Origin: Gamarada debralockiae
Lineage: Eukaryota; Ascomycota; Leotiomycetes; Helotiales; Hyphodiscaceae
Reading direction: 5' to 3'
Length of the DNA stretch: 64,000 nt
NCBI GenBank assembly: GCA_002803225.1
Contig: NXFV01000139.1
Location: 1-64,000 of the forward strand
Part shown: piece after piece, positions 35,082-46,009 of the stretch
Position numbering within the stretch: position 1 is the first letter of the stretch
Layout: every line of letters starts with the position of its first letter
Position numbers and translations under genes: made by a program
The notes under the pieces: generated by a model
What the model was told of the DNA's origin: nothing
Seen by the model: the letters and a program-made list of their open reading frames with translations, nothing else
The model's database searches: none

Positions 35082-38000
35082 TCTGTTCCCTGGATATTAA
35101 CGATTCCAAGAGAGAAAGTTGAGAGGGAGTAAAGGAAACGGAGCGAGGAAGGAAGGACTAGAGAGCCACTAACCTATCTATGGACCTTAGTCCCTCTTTT
35201 AGTTTAATTTGTCAGATGGTTTGCATGAGAGAAAAGCTTGATGCGGAAGCTTCCTTCCAGGTCGTGCAGCTTTAATCTGGGATCATCTTGTCCTGCTTTG
35301 GACACGGTTAAGGACAATTGATTCGCGTTGGGTCGAGATCGACAAGGGAGCAGACCCCAGGATATAAATGACCCCGCACCCCCGTACATGGCACAGCAAC
35401 TCAATGATTGGTGACAATACCGTAGAAAGCCCGAACTAATTCGCGGTCGGGAGTTAATTAATCAACGAAGAGTCGTCACTTGGGCAACACATTGTCAGCC
35501 AAGTGTTGAGGCGTCAAAAATGGAATTGAGCTTTCTCCATTAATCCGAAGAAAAGGACAATATGGGAATGGGGGACGCGGGAGAACTTTCAAGGTTTGGG
35601 GACGCAAATCTAGGCTACGCTTGAGCTCGGGCTTTCTTTCACATGCCGAGCGGACAACGTGCCTTGCTCGCTAAAAACCAAACTTCAACTATCATCAGAC
35701 GGCGACAGCGATAGCGACAATGCATGTTGCCAGGTCCATCACACCAGACGATATCACGTGCAAGTTCACTTTAGATTACTGGTTTTCTTAGAAAAGGAAA
35801 TCCGTCAGTCAACATGGACCATCTTAAGTTTGCTGGTACAGGCGAACTCTCCAGGTATCTCCATCTGTAGCCCAATCGGGCTGGTTGTAGTTGCACCTGT
35901 GACAAGATTGTCTTGTTGTTTTGAACGCTTGACCAACACAATGCGGCATGTTTCGGTGATTTCAATCTCCTGTTGCCAGTATGGAATGCCACGGCAATGT
36001 TCTCGAATACAATTAATGGAGCTGTGGACTACAATCCTTCGCCTAATTTAAGGCATATAGGAGACCTATGACAGCAGACTTGACTCCAACAGGTGAAGAT
36101 CCTGGCCGTGAGCTTGCAGCTGCACAATTATTCATAGAAGCAGAGCTCGTTACTGGGACTCTGTGGTATGACCTTGAAGATGTCTCGAGACAGCGATCCC
36201 TCCGCTAGACTGAGGCATCACGAAGACTGACTCTCACTGAGAGGAATCCTTCCTTGACGGGTTTTCCGTCGCGCAATGTCAAAGTCCTGGAGTGGAGCTT
36301 CTTCCCTGACTATGAGCTTAGCGCAGAAGATGAGGATCATATATCCTCCGGAGAGACTATCTTCTGTATGAGGATGTCTTGGATTGGGTTATATGCAAGA
36401 TTTCCTTGTGCTCAGACTCTCGTCTTCAATGTCCGGAGCCTATGAACGTATTGGGCTGTGTCGAGGAGGTCCCTCGTGGAAGTCAGACGATGATTGTTGG
36501 TTCGCGGTCGTTAAATCTCAGAGTATCATTATTGTTTGAAGTAAAATTACACTTACAATGGGCAGAAGCTGATTGGATTGGACATATATTATGAAGTGCA
36601 AGTTGTATTTCTCCTTGTTCCTAGGATCTGCTTCCACGCGAGCAAGTTTCCCATTCCACTGGATAGTATTCGGTACAATCGAGCTTAGCAACAGTATGGA
36701 GACGGACTTCGATCTTGTTGTGGGTGCCGACAGGGCTTGGTCAAAAGTCACTTCCAGTTCTCGCACTCCTCAGATAACGAAACCTGCCGTCAAGGCCGTC
36801 CCTCAATATGTAAAACCGTGCTGGTGAGAGATTCCAGGGTCTGAATATACGGCGGTGCTCAATGCGTTATCCGCACACTACCAATCAATGTGTAGTATCT
36901 ACAAACTCGATCCATTTTAAGTCCGCAAGTTCAACTCAGTCAGTGACTATCCTTTATCAAAGCTCGCCATACATCATTAACATGTATATCTTTCGTAGGT
37001 ATTGTCGATGTCTTCCAATTCGACCGCACATCATCCAGTAAGCCACATCACCTGTCGAACTGGCGCCAGGCTAAATTCAACCTTCATACGTCCGGATGGA
37101 TAGATCGAATGGACAGGCAACAGGTGGTCAGCTCTTGTTATCCCCCTTCTGTGTACCCCTTCTGGTGTTCCGTTTTTACCCTGGCATCTCCTCAATTGAG
37201 CTCAACCGTGTAAGGCATCTAAAGAGCGTTAGCATATTCACTATCAAGGTGAGGTGATACTTGCAGTGATTGACACTATTGTAGCCAGGGACGGTCCTTC
37301 ACGTCTAGTTGAGCGGCGATCTTCTGCTAGAATAATGGAGTCACAAACGGTCCTCTGCCATGTTCGGAGATATGCATATCGAAGAAGCGCAGAGGCAGGA
37401 TGGAAGTATAAGTTAATGAATGCCGCACACCGTCTTCGCAAATAGAGCTGACCGAGTCGTGCAGGTTTTTGTTAAAGTAGAAGTTCGAAATTGCGGCCAC
37501 AATTGCATCTCGCTTCAAGAGCCGGGCCTTGCTCCTGACTTTGGCCTGACACCCCCTGGCGGCCTCCGGAACCATCCGCAAGGGGCGTCGGAGCGCTGGC
37601 CTTATGCCCCCTTGCAGCGGGGCCACAGCGATCGCAAGGCCGCCAGCCTTACGTCCCCTGGGACCTCAAAAGCTTTATCTGAATTCCCAACTTGTAAGTG
37701 CCCAGTCCCGCGCAACCTCACAAAATGCAGTGATCATTTTACATGATAGCGGAAGATGTTAACCATGGCTTTCAGATGTTTATAATGGTTTCGTCAAAAC
37801 GTGTCATTTCTCCTACTGCTGAGCCGTCTTAAGGGTATTCGATCTAGCGTTACACAAGCGAGCATCGGTCGATCATGCATGATTATAGTTGTCATCGGCG
37901 AACAGCTTCTGAAAATCTGCTTTCGATATATATTCGTATTTTCTTTCTTCGTCCTGAGCTATTTTTGTCGTACATATATTAATTAAAATTGTAAAAGGAA

Positions 38001-38161
38001 GTCGCGACTTGGGGCCCAGATACTGGGCAGCAACCAACCATTTCGAATCTGAAAGCGCCCTGGAGGCCGGTCACACGGCCTGACTAAGCCATTGATCATA
38101 AGAGTCATTTTCAGCGCAGGTTCAACTCGGTTCCTTTCTTCTTTATTAAATTATCGAATTC
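35082..38161. other. gene-poor stretch with unresolved coding-like pieces
   Basis: Between 35659 and 36827 several frames look partly coding (for example ATG 36068 with ELAAAQLFIEAELVTGTLWY, then another frame near 36254-36445), but no single model or family emerges; it may be a decayed gene. GC-rich sequence at 37545-37650 contains a 10-bp inverted repeat (CTGGCGGCCT/AGGCCGCCAG). 37750-38160 holds nothing clear except the upstream region of the next gene. Confidence 0.3.
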
Positions 38162-40522
38162 ATGCCACCAAAGTGCGACTCGACAGCCATGGATCCTGCT
38201 ACCGGAAGGGTAACGGATGATGAGACCACCGACTCGTTAGACTCTTCGGACAATTTGTGCACTGCTTGCCGACGCATCTTCTCGATCAATATGAACGAGA
38301 TCTGGACAACGACAGATCGGTTCGATGATTTCCCCAATATCGAAGATGCTCTAGAAGTGGGATCAAGTCGCGGAGGCTATTTTACAAAACTTCGTCACCA
38401 CCGAACAGCTGAGGATCTGGAACTGGCCAAAATCGCAGGCTGTTATATTTGCGTTGAGATCTGGAAGCACTTGAGCAAAGCCGAAAACCTCCCACAAATT
38501 CAAGTACGAAAGATGCCTTTTTCGAGCGTGTTAATTCGTTGGTGGAAGACATCAGAAATGCCTGAAGGAGTCGACAAGTGGAATCCGAAATCTCGGCCTT
38601 ACTTACCAGAAACCCTTGACTTTATCACTGGGGCAGAAGGACCGGCTTTCCGATTCATGTTGTTTTCGAAGCAACTTATTTCAGGTATTTCCCAGCCATG
38701 AATCCCCATTTCCGCTTTTCTCGGCCATTCAAAATCCCTGGTCTTTTCCTAATTTTGGACAGACTACTTTTCTCGTCAACAACTTCGAGGCGGGAACCGC
38801 TCAATAGAAGTCTTCAAGAAAGATGCACCCCTAGTCACCGAGCACGTTGACGGTAACACTGTATCATCAAGCACCTGGGACGTTATATCGGCATGGTTGA
38901 AGACGTGCAGTCCTCAAAATCACCCGAAGTGCTTTCGAAGTCTTTCAACATCCCGCCTCAGCCTACCCACACGCCTGCTCGACGTTCGAGCCACAAATAC
39001 CGTCAGGCTAGTCTTGACAGAAGCGCTTCACACTCCTTTACTCTACATCACACTAAGCCATTGTTGGGGAGGCATTTCAACACTTACTTTGAACCCAGCT
39101 ACGTCTTAAATGCTCTTTGACGGCGTCAGCGACAGCCAGCTACCACAAAAATTCAGAGACGCAGTCACGATCACGCGAAAACTTGGCATCGAATACCTCT
39201 GGGTCGACTCCCTCTGCATCGATCAAGGAGATAATCGCGCTGAGAAGTACCAAGAGATCGAAAAAATGTGCGACATCTACGCCGGCTCATTCTGCAACAC
39301 TGCTGCCACCGCATCAAAAGATTCAACCACCGGATGCTTCTGGGATCGCGATCCGGCTGAGGTCAAGCCTCTCACCCTTCGCACAACATGGACTCTAAAG
39401 GGAACCAACATCGCTGGCAAGTATTTCGTCTACCCCTCTGGGTTCTGGGACACAGGAATGGCATCACAACCACTCTTACAACGTGGCTGGGTTGTCCAAG
39501 AACGGATCCTCGCGCCGCGCACGATCCACTTCTCTAATCCGCAAGTCTTCTGGGAATGTTCTCATCGAGTAGCATGCGAGACATTTCCCCAAGGCCTACC
39601 AGACATGGCAGATAACGACTGGACGACCGAAAGCGACTGGTCTCGGCGGTGGAAATTCAACGCATCTGCGACCCCTCAGCAAATCGACCTCATATGGATT
39701 ATGGTAGTGGAAGCTTTCTCTCGGTGCTCGCTAACTTACGAGCACGACAAGTTGCCTGCCATAGCAGGCGTGGCTAAGTGGATGGAAGGTGGCTCAGACA
39801 AAGGCCGTTACTTCGCCGGGCTGTGGGAGAAGAGCTTTCCTCTCGAGCTGCTGTGGTTCCTCGCACCACGAGAGAATGCGTCTGGTTCGAAGCTAGCTTC
39901 CCGGCCACGAGAGTATCGAGCCCCAAGCTGGTCTTGGGCTTCTGTCAATGGACCGATATTGCACGTTACTTTCTCGTTTGAGAAGGTGCTTTGTTTGGCG
40001 GTTCAAGCTGTTACATCTGATGTTGTAGATGGAGTAACTACCAACACGAACTTTCCTACCGCTCGATAGCGTGCGGACCTCGAAGGACCACTCCAGCAAG
40101 TCGTTCTTTTACGTCAATCTGGCGGCGAATTTTGCGATGTAGAGTTGTTAGGTAACTGCGGCAAGTTCAAGGCAGATGTGGTCTGGGATGATTGGCCACG
40201 AGATGAAGAACAAGATGAGGAGATAACATACACCACTCGCGATGAACTGTTTTTTCTTCCAGTCTACTTTGAGAACTGGGCAAGCGGAATCTGGGGTCCG
40301 ATCGGCATCCTACTTAGGCCTACGCAGAGCGCTGATGGGGATGGTAGAGCGGGGGCTGAGTACTGCCGCGTTGGCTACTTGAAATGTCGTACGCCGGAAT
40401 CGGAGGTGCAACAGGTGGTGTATGGGGAGTGCGAGCTCGAGGAGGGGAGGTACAGATCAAAGAGAGTCATGACGGATGAAAAAGCTAGGAAGATTATGAT
40501 GTGTGGGATCTCTATCGTGTGA
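38162..40522 (+). pseudogene. HET-domain protein with two in-frame stops
   Basis: Exons 38162-38684 and 38763-40522 (78-nt intron, CTAAT branch site) keep one frame for 761 codons, interrupted only by TAA at 39107-39109 and TAG at 40067-40069. Motifs are well kept: CTAC and CYIC pairs in the N-terminus, LYITLSHCWGG just before the first stop, YLWVDSLCIDQGDN and RGWVVQERILAPRT after it, and APSWSWASVNGP. Both stops can come from CAA and CAG (Gln) by one C to T change at a CpA, the preferred RIP site. The rest of the frame is undamaged, so inactivation is recent, or the stops are allele-specific. Alternatively, exons may be skipped. The region from 40069 to the end is the expected C-terminal part. 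Confidence 0.85.
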
Positions 40523-42255
40523 TGAGTAGTTAAATACTAAGCGAGAAAAAAAGAAAAAAGAAAGAAAAAAGTGGAGCCCTGACGTGCCGCCGTGTGCATT
40601 CCTGTTAAATATGCCTAGGTATTGAACGCGTAATGACAAGAGACGGAAACAAGACGTGCCAGGTAAGTTGGGCGTTAGATCTCTAAAACTAAAACTCAAT
40701 GCCTCAGCGTTACCTGTCGAAAAGAGGAGTTGCACAGACTCGTGAAAGCCGAAGAAGGGTGCTTGGTGAAGGTAAAGGCTTCGTTTCTAGCTCCGAAGAG
40801 GAAGCTCTCAAGCGCGGTAACAGCGCAAAGGCTTTAGGGGCTGCAAGGCGTGGTGCCGGGGCCTCAAGCCTGTCGCTAGAAACCTGAAGGCGCTAAAGTT
40901 TCAGGGGTTGCGAGGCCTAAAATCGGAAGCTTGAATTCTTGGGGCGCTAAAGTTTTAGGGCTCGGGGGCAGCTAAGACACAGCGCTGCCACGTTCAAAAG
41001 TAATTACTAGTATTACTGACGACATATAAAGAGCATTTGAAATCAAGCACTTATAGTAAGGAATAAAAAACGAGTATGTAATTTTCACACTTTCTAAAAA
41101 TCGCCAGTGATGGTAGGTTGTTCGAAAAGCTCTATCCTTACTAATGCTTCCAATCACTCCACCAACATCTCCAACTCCCAGGCTAAACTATCTTTAAAGC
41201 AAGGGCAAACATATTTGCAAGTAGCTATCGTTTGCTCTTCGAGGTGGTCATTTAACTGGGCACGTGTATTCCGATACATGACAGAGGTTCAACAGTGAGA
41301 TAATTACAAGAGATATATCTACATAAGGTCTCCCTACCATTAAGAACGAGAATAAAGTCAAAGGTGCATCCGCAGCGTACCAATTCACAGCTCTGCCACC
41401 GCTGCCTCACTTTCTTCATGGCCGCACCACCCCTGACCCTCAGTCTCAAGAGCGATCTGAGTCGTCGTACGGCACACCCTATCCCACTTGGAACTAAATC
41501 TCCTTTAGCGATTCGGTTTACAGTACGCTGGGCCTTTGACACCTTTACGTCAGTTACTTCCTGGCTCCAAATTACTCATTCCTCAAACTTCTGCAGCATT
41601 CCTACCTCGTCAGTAGTAAGAGAGTCGCCGAAGTGGTTAGTACACCCTCTGAGTAATTCAACCTATGTAAAAGCGGCGTAAAAGCTTTGATTATTGATCT
41701 TAGAACTCGCCAATTGTAAATTCCTAATAGAGTCTCAGTCTAACAAAACTATAAACCTCGTTCTAAGCTTACTACTCTATGTTTTTAAGAGTTTTGAAGC
41801 TAGTGAAGTTAATTATTACAAGTTGAAGACCAAATTTCCAGTGAGTCACTTCTCTAATATGTTGTGTACTGCTATGTTATCTAGCCTGATCACGGATTGG
41901 ACGATACTAGTTTTAGCTTGTTAAAGCAACTAGGAAAGACTCTACGTACTCTTGCCAGCCTTGACGCTTCACCCAATGTCGTACTACCCCACGCCTAAGT
42001 CCATGCTTTGTCTCCTTGATACACTTTGCGCAAAATTCTAAAACTGTTGTCGGGTTATTAAATCAATAATCTTTTATAGAGAGGAAGGACTTGAATACGT
42101 CTTGGTAATATCCGCCCTCGGCAGCGCGGCGCTTGACCTCTTCCTGAAATGACGCTTAATCGCACGATTCCCATCCACCAATTGTACACTTGATGTGGCT
42201 GCCAAAGAGTTCGCTTCTGTACGCTAAGCTGGGACGTACAATCGGTTCCGGTTAA
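40523..42255. other. intergenic; A-rich tract and GC-rich repeats
   Basis: A purine tract of A runs with scattered G lies at 40541-40572. At 40700-40965 the sequence becomes GC-rich and repetitive: GGCGCTAAAGTTTxAGGG occurs at 40889-40907 and 40943-40960. Short ORFs at 41252-41924 have no signature. No gene is called. Confidence 0.35.
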
Positions 42256-42868
42256 CCGATTTCCCGGCCGAAATCCCACCCCAGTCAAAATCCCGCCTTT
42301 TTACACCCAAAGTCCTTATATTTAGTTAATTATATCAAAACAACTAGTTATAGGAATTATATACTTTTTTAAATAAGCAATTAGAAGTAGTAAAAATTTA
42401 ATATTTTAATTAGAAAACTATAAAAAGTTATATAGTTCTTTTAATATATAAGATTAAAAATTTTTAACGTGTTTTTTCTAAGATTTTTATATACAAAACT
42501 TGTACTAAATTTTTAACTTATTAAACAACACTAATTAAAAAATCCTAAGAGTGCGTTTCTAATTATTTTATATTTAATTTTTAAAAAAGTTAGTACTTTA
42601 TTTTCAAATGTTTATTTATAGCTTTTATAAAATATGATTTTTAGGTATAAAAAGATAATAAATTTTAATTAATTACTACTGTACACTTTTAGTACTAAAA
42701 TAAAAAATCTGAAGTATATCTTAATATATATATTAGTAAGATTCTAAATATATAGGAATCAAGATAATAATAGTGTTGTAGAGAAAGATACAAAGGTAGT
42801 TTTCTTGTTGATTTTGGTGTAAAAAGGCGGGATTTTGGCCGGGGTGGGATTTTGTGCGGGATCTCGGT
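42256..42868. mobile_element. non-autonomous DNA transposon with ~50-bp terminal inverted repeats
   Basis: The left arm (42256-42309, from ACCGATTTCCCGGCC through AATCCCGCCTTTTTACACC) is matched in inverse by the right arm (42817-42868, ending GGATCTCGGT) with few differences. Both ends abut TA, the target duplication used by Tc1/mariner elements. The interior is extremely AT-rich with no ORF, as in a RIP-degraded or MITE-like element. A third, diverged arm lies at 44276-44315. Confidence 0.8.
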
Positions 42869-42973
42869 TAGTGTTCGCCACTTTCAAAAAACAGCACTAC
42901 ACACATAAAATCGATATAACTCAACAACCAACAGTCGTAAAATCATGATTTTTATACCAAAAACATAGCTAAA

Positions 42974-43977
42974 TCAATACTTAATCGATCCTCCCTTATT
43001 CTTAATACAAAAATTGAGACGCTTTGGCATAGTCGCATTGAGTTTCAATAAGCTTTCCCTTGAAATCGTAGGCTATATTTCCTCCAACGCTCCATCATTC
43101 TAATATTTTTAATTCTGTGCCTTCTCTTCTTAAGAATAATTTTAATCTGCCTCTAGCATAGGCGTTTGATATTCTGTTGATCAAAGTAATTAGTGACCAA
43201 CTTTGCCTTGTGCCAAGGGGCGTTGTCTTCTTGCATAACTACATCTAGGCTATATTTGCGAACTATTCGATGATAAAAAGGAAGGAAATGCTTCTTGATA
43301 GTCTGTAGATAGCATTTGGCTGTTATCGTACCCCCCTTCTTAATGATGACTAAAGGCCCCATTTCATCACCACAATAACAAGATCACACACTAATTGTTG
43401 TGCGCCTAGACTTAAAGCTAGACTTCAAATTCTTCTCCAAGTACTCTTCCCCAGCCGCGCGCGAGTGACATAAAAACACTACTAGCTCCCACATAGAATG
43501 TGACTTTATCTGACTAACACACATGATTGTAGTTCCTTTTCATGCGTTTTTCTTCCTTACACTACACTACCTGACCTTTCTTGTGTTCTATAAGGAAGTC
43601 TTCCTTACGAGGCCGTCGCTTTGATTTGCCGGCATTCTTGAGGATTTTGCGTACGAGATTGCGGCCCAACTACTTCGTAGATTTAGACGGTGTGGCTAGC
43701 GCGTGAAGGGTGGCTTTTGTATCCTTGTTTGTAGCTCGCAAAAGTGCTTTATTGTCTCGATTAGTCGTCTTGAGTTTAGGCCTTAGTCAAGGCTTATTAT
43801 AATAGCTTACACGGCCACGTTCTTCGTATCTATCGATAATTGATTGTATTGTATTGCGGGGGAGGTTTTCGAGCTCGATTATCTAAGGGATAGAGTATCC
43901 AGCCTTCTAGCGGCCAATCACATTAGATCTGCGAGTAGGAGAGTGCTCCCTTCGACTAAAGGCAGCCAAAGCTGTTA
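42974..43977 (-). pseudogene. Tc1/mariner transposase relic
   Basis: Read on the minus strand, pieces of one transposase follow in order: an HTH-like segment (IIELENLPRNTIQSII, DRYEERGRV), a linker (TNRDNKALLRATNKDTKATL), RNLVRKILKNAGKSKRRPRK, a SDKVTFYVGA strand, MGPLVIIKKGGTITAKCYL, and the DNAPWH motif bearing the second catalytic acid. It has many stops (most from TGG or CGA/CAG codons), at least one frameshift near 43450, and a deletion that removed the segment expected between DNAPWH and the C-terminus, with the third catalytic acid. It can make no active enzyme. The longest open piece is 43153-43362. Confidence 0.85.
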
Positions 43978-44275
43978 AAGAAGAATAAAAAAGGGTCCTT
44001 GATAGTAGTATTGCTATATAAAAGGACTTTTAATACTTCTACAAAGGGAGTAATGTTTGCCACAAAAGTTGAGGTAGTCACAGAGGAGGGGTTCGAAACA
44101 ACCCAAACTTGGACCCGGAAGATTAATTTACCCGCATGCTTTAAAGTGTAGTAATATTAATGTTTAATAATATATATCTACAATTGATCTAACTATATGT
44201 CAATTTATAGAGTAAAATAATTTGTAATTATTTAGTAACAATCGTTTTATTACGTTGTGGTCATTTGGGAAATCT

Positions 44276-44315
44276 GGGATTTTTGATGAGGTAGGATTTT
44301 CACAGGGAACCCGAG
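44276..44315. mobile_element. third diverged transposon arm
   Basis: GGGATTTTTGATGAGGTAGGATTTTCACAGGGAACCCGAG aligns with the right arm of the element at 42256-42868 (GGATTTT...GGGATTTT...CTCGG) and is followed by TA. It suggests an older copy of the same family whose left end may be shared with, or lost to, the other element. Confidence 0.5.
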
Positions 44316-44317
44316 TA

Positions 44318-46009
44318 CCGACGCAGGATATGGATGTTCTGGACCTTGCAGTCAGGCGGACGATTACTTCGGTTGACTGAAGTGTTGGTCTGCGTTTCCT
44401 TTGTCAACTCTGTCAAGCCTTGAATCCTGGTTTCAGGCTTTGCACCTAAATTTAGCGCTGAAGTGCTGAAGTGGAGTGGAAGTTGCCTATCCATTGCTCC
44501 CTTTGCCCACCGCTGCTTCGACTGTTGAGTGGAATCACATTTAATTCTTTATCATCAATGAGCAATCTCAAGCCATGTCTGAAGCCATGCATCCTGATAC
44601 AAGTGATTTTAACAGAGACGGGAAGTGCTCAGTATATCTTCACTCAAGTCCTCGACTCCTTCAATTTAGCAAAGTCCGGTTCTATACTCATCAACTACAT
44701 CCATTTTCCTGATACATACACCATGCCACGCTTCATTCCCACACTTCGCGAGGGGGTCACTCTCCTCTTATGATCGAACCCTACATCACTGGCGTCCTAT
44801 TTCATAGTATTCCACTTGAGACCAAACAGGATCTTATTTTTGTTCTGTTTGTTCCGAATTTTCTTTTCTTGAAGGGATATTTCGTAGGCTTAGTGAATGA
44901 GAGGAGGTTAGAGGAGGAACCCAGGGATGCGTATTTAGACAGTCCTCCGTTATACCCCGACAGGACCGTCATGAACATCGACGCCATCGCCGAGGGTGAG
45001 GATGCCTCAGAGCGCGAATGTGAGTGGGAGAGGAAGTGTCATAGCCCCTTCATTGAAAGGTTTTGGCAATGAGAAGTGGGACGGCGTTATCTTGAAGCGG
45101 CGGAGCTGTTTGTGCCAGGCAAATGGAAGAGTCTGATTCCTGGACTGTCGTGTGATATCGTTCTTTGAGTTAATTTAATTCACAGAGGCACCTAGAATCT
45201 GCAAGTGCCAGCTCTAAAAACGAAGGTTACAGAAAACCTTCCGTGTTTCATTTCCCGCATGCAAGGCTTCGGGGTTCCATGGCACCCGCTGCCTCTCAGC
45301 CTCACCAGCAAATGCCCGTGACTTACGAAGCTCCCGTTCAAAAGTCCTGCCACGCTAAAAAGCGCCACAGCGCCAAGACCCTCTCACCTCGCAACAGCAA
45401 CAGTGGCTAGGTGCCTGAAGCAAAAGTCGCTTATAGCGACCCTTCCATGCTTTCAACACCAAAGTTTGGGCCTAAACAGCCCGTAACTCTCCCAATTTTA
45501 TAGTGGCCACCGTTGCTATGCCAGGCCTGTGGCATACCTGTGGCGATTTTAGCGTGGCAAGACTTTTTGAACGGGAGCTTCGTACAGGGATTGCTTTCAG
45601 CCCGGTGCGGCCCCTATTGGAGAGCTTCAGCCACTCAGGTACCACTCTGCCGACAGTCGCACATCTTTGCATCAATCTTCAGGGACGAATCCAGGGGAAA
45701 TGCACTGGCGGGTGAGTGCCCCTTGATTTGAACTCCAGGCATTGCTTCCTTCCAAGCTTTAAAATTAACTTTGGGAAGTCCAAGCAATGCTTAGATACGC
45801 TAAGGGGCCTTGTGATCGATTCCCGTTTAATTTAGCTCTGTCACGATCGGGCATGCACTGCAACTCCACTGATGTGCCGACAAGGCTGCAGAAGAGGATT
45901 TTCTTGGAAAATACAAAGGAGCTGAAGTCCGCATCGTTAAGCAAAAACCCTTTCCCTCTTTTATTGTGTCACTCGTTACTATATAGTTATCGCCAAAAAG
46001 GAGCACAGA
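44318..46009. other. intergenic; weak ORF and foldback repeat
   Basis: A 100-codon ORF at 44770-45072 (plus; MIEPYITGVLFHSI, then a Glu/Arg-rich end) is possible but has no family and no partner exon. At 45324-45585 there is a long imperfect inverted repeat. The last 100 bases before 46010 should be the leader of the GPI-anchored protein gene. Confidence 0.3.
45324..45585. repeat. imperfect inverted repeat (foldback)
   Basis: The left arm, about 45324-45360 (ACGAAGCTCCCGTTCAAAAG, then TCCTGCCACGCTAAAA), is matched in inverse by about 45548-45585 with one substitution and one insertion. Weaker inverse similarity continues inward (GCCACAG and CAACxGTGGC blocks). It may be a foldback element or MITE of about 260 bp or more. 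Confidence 0.65.

Noticed and set aside
35659..36827. Possible decayed gene, at first considered arrestin-like
   Set aside because: No frame gives a convincing run of family motifs; the resemblance was too weak to name.
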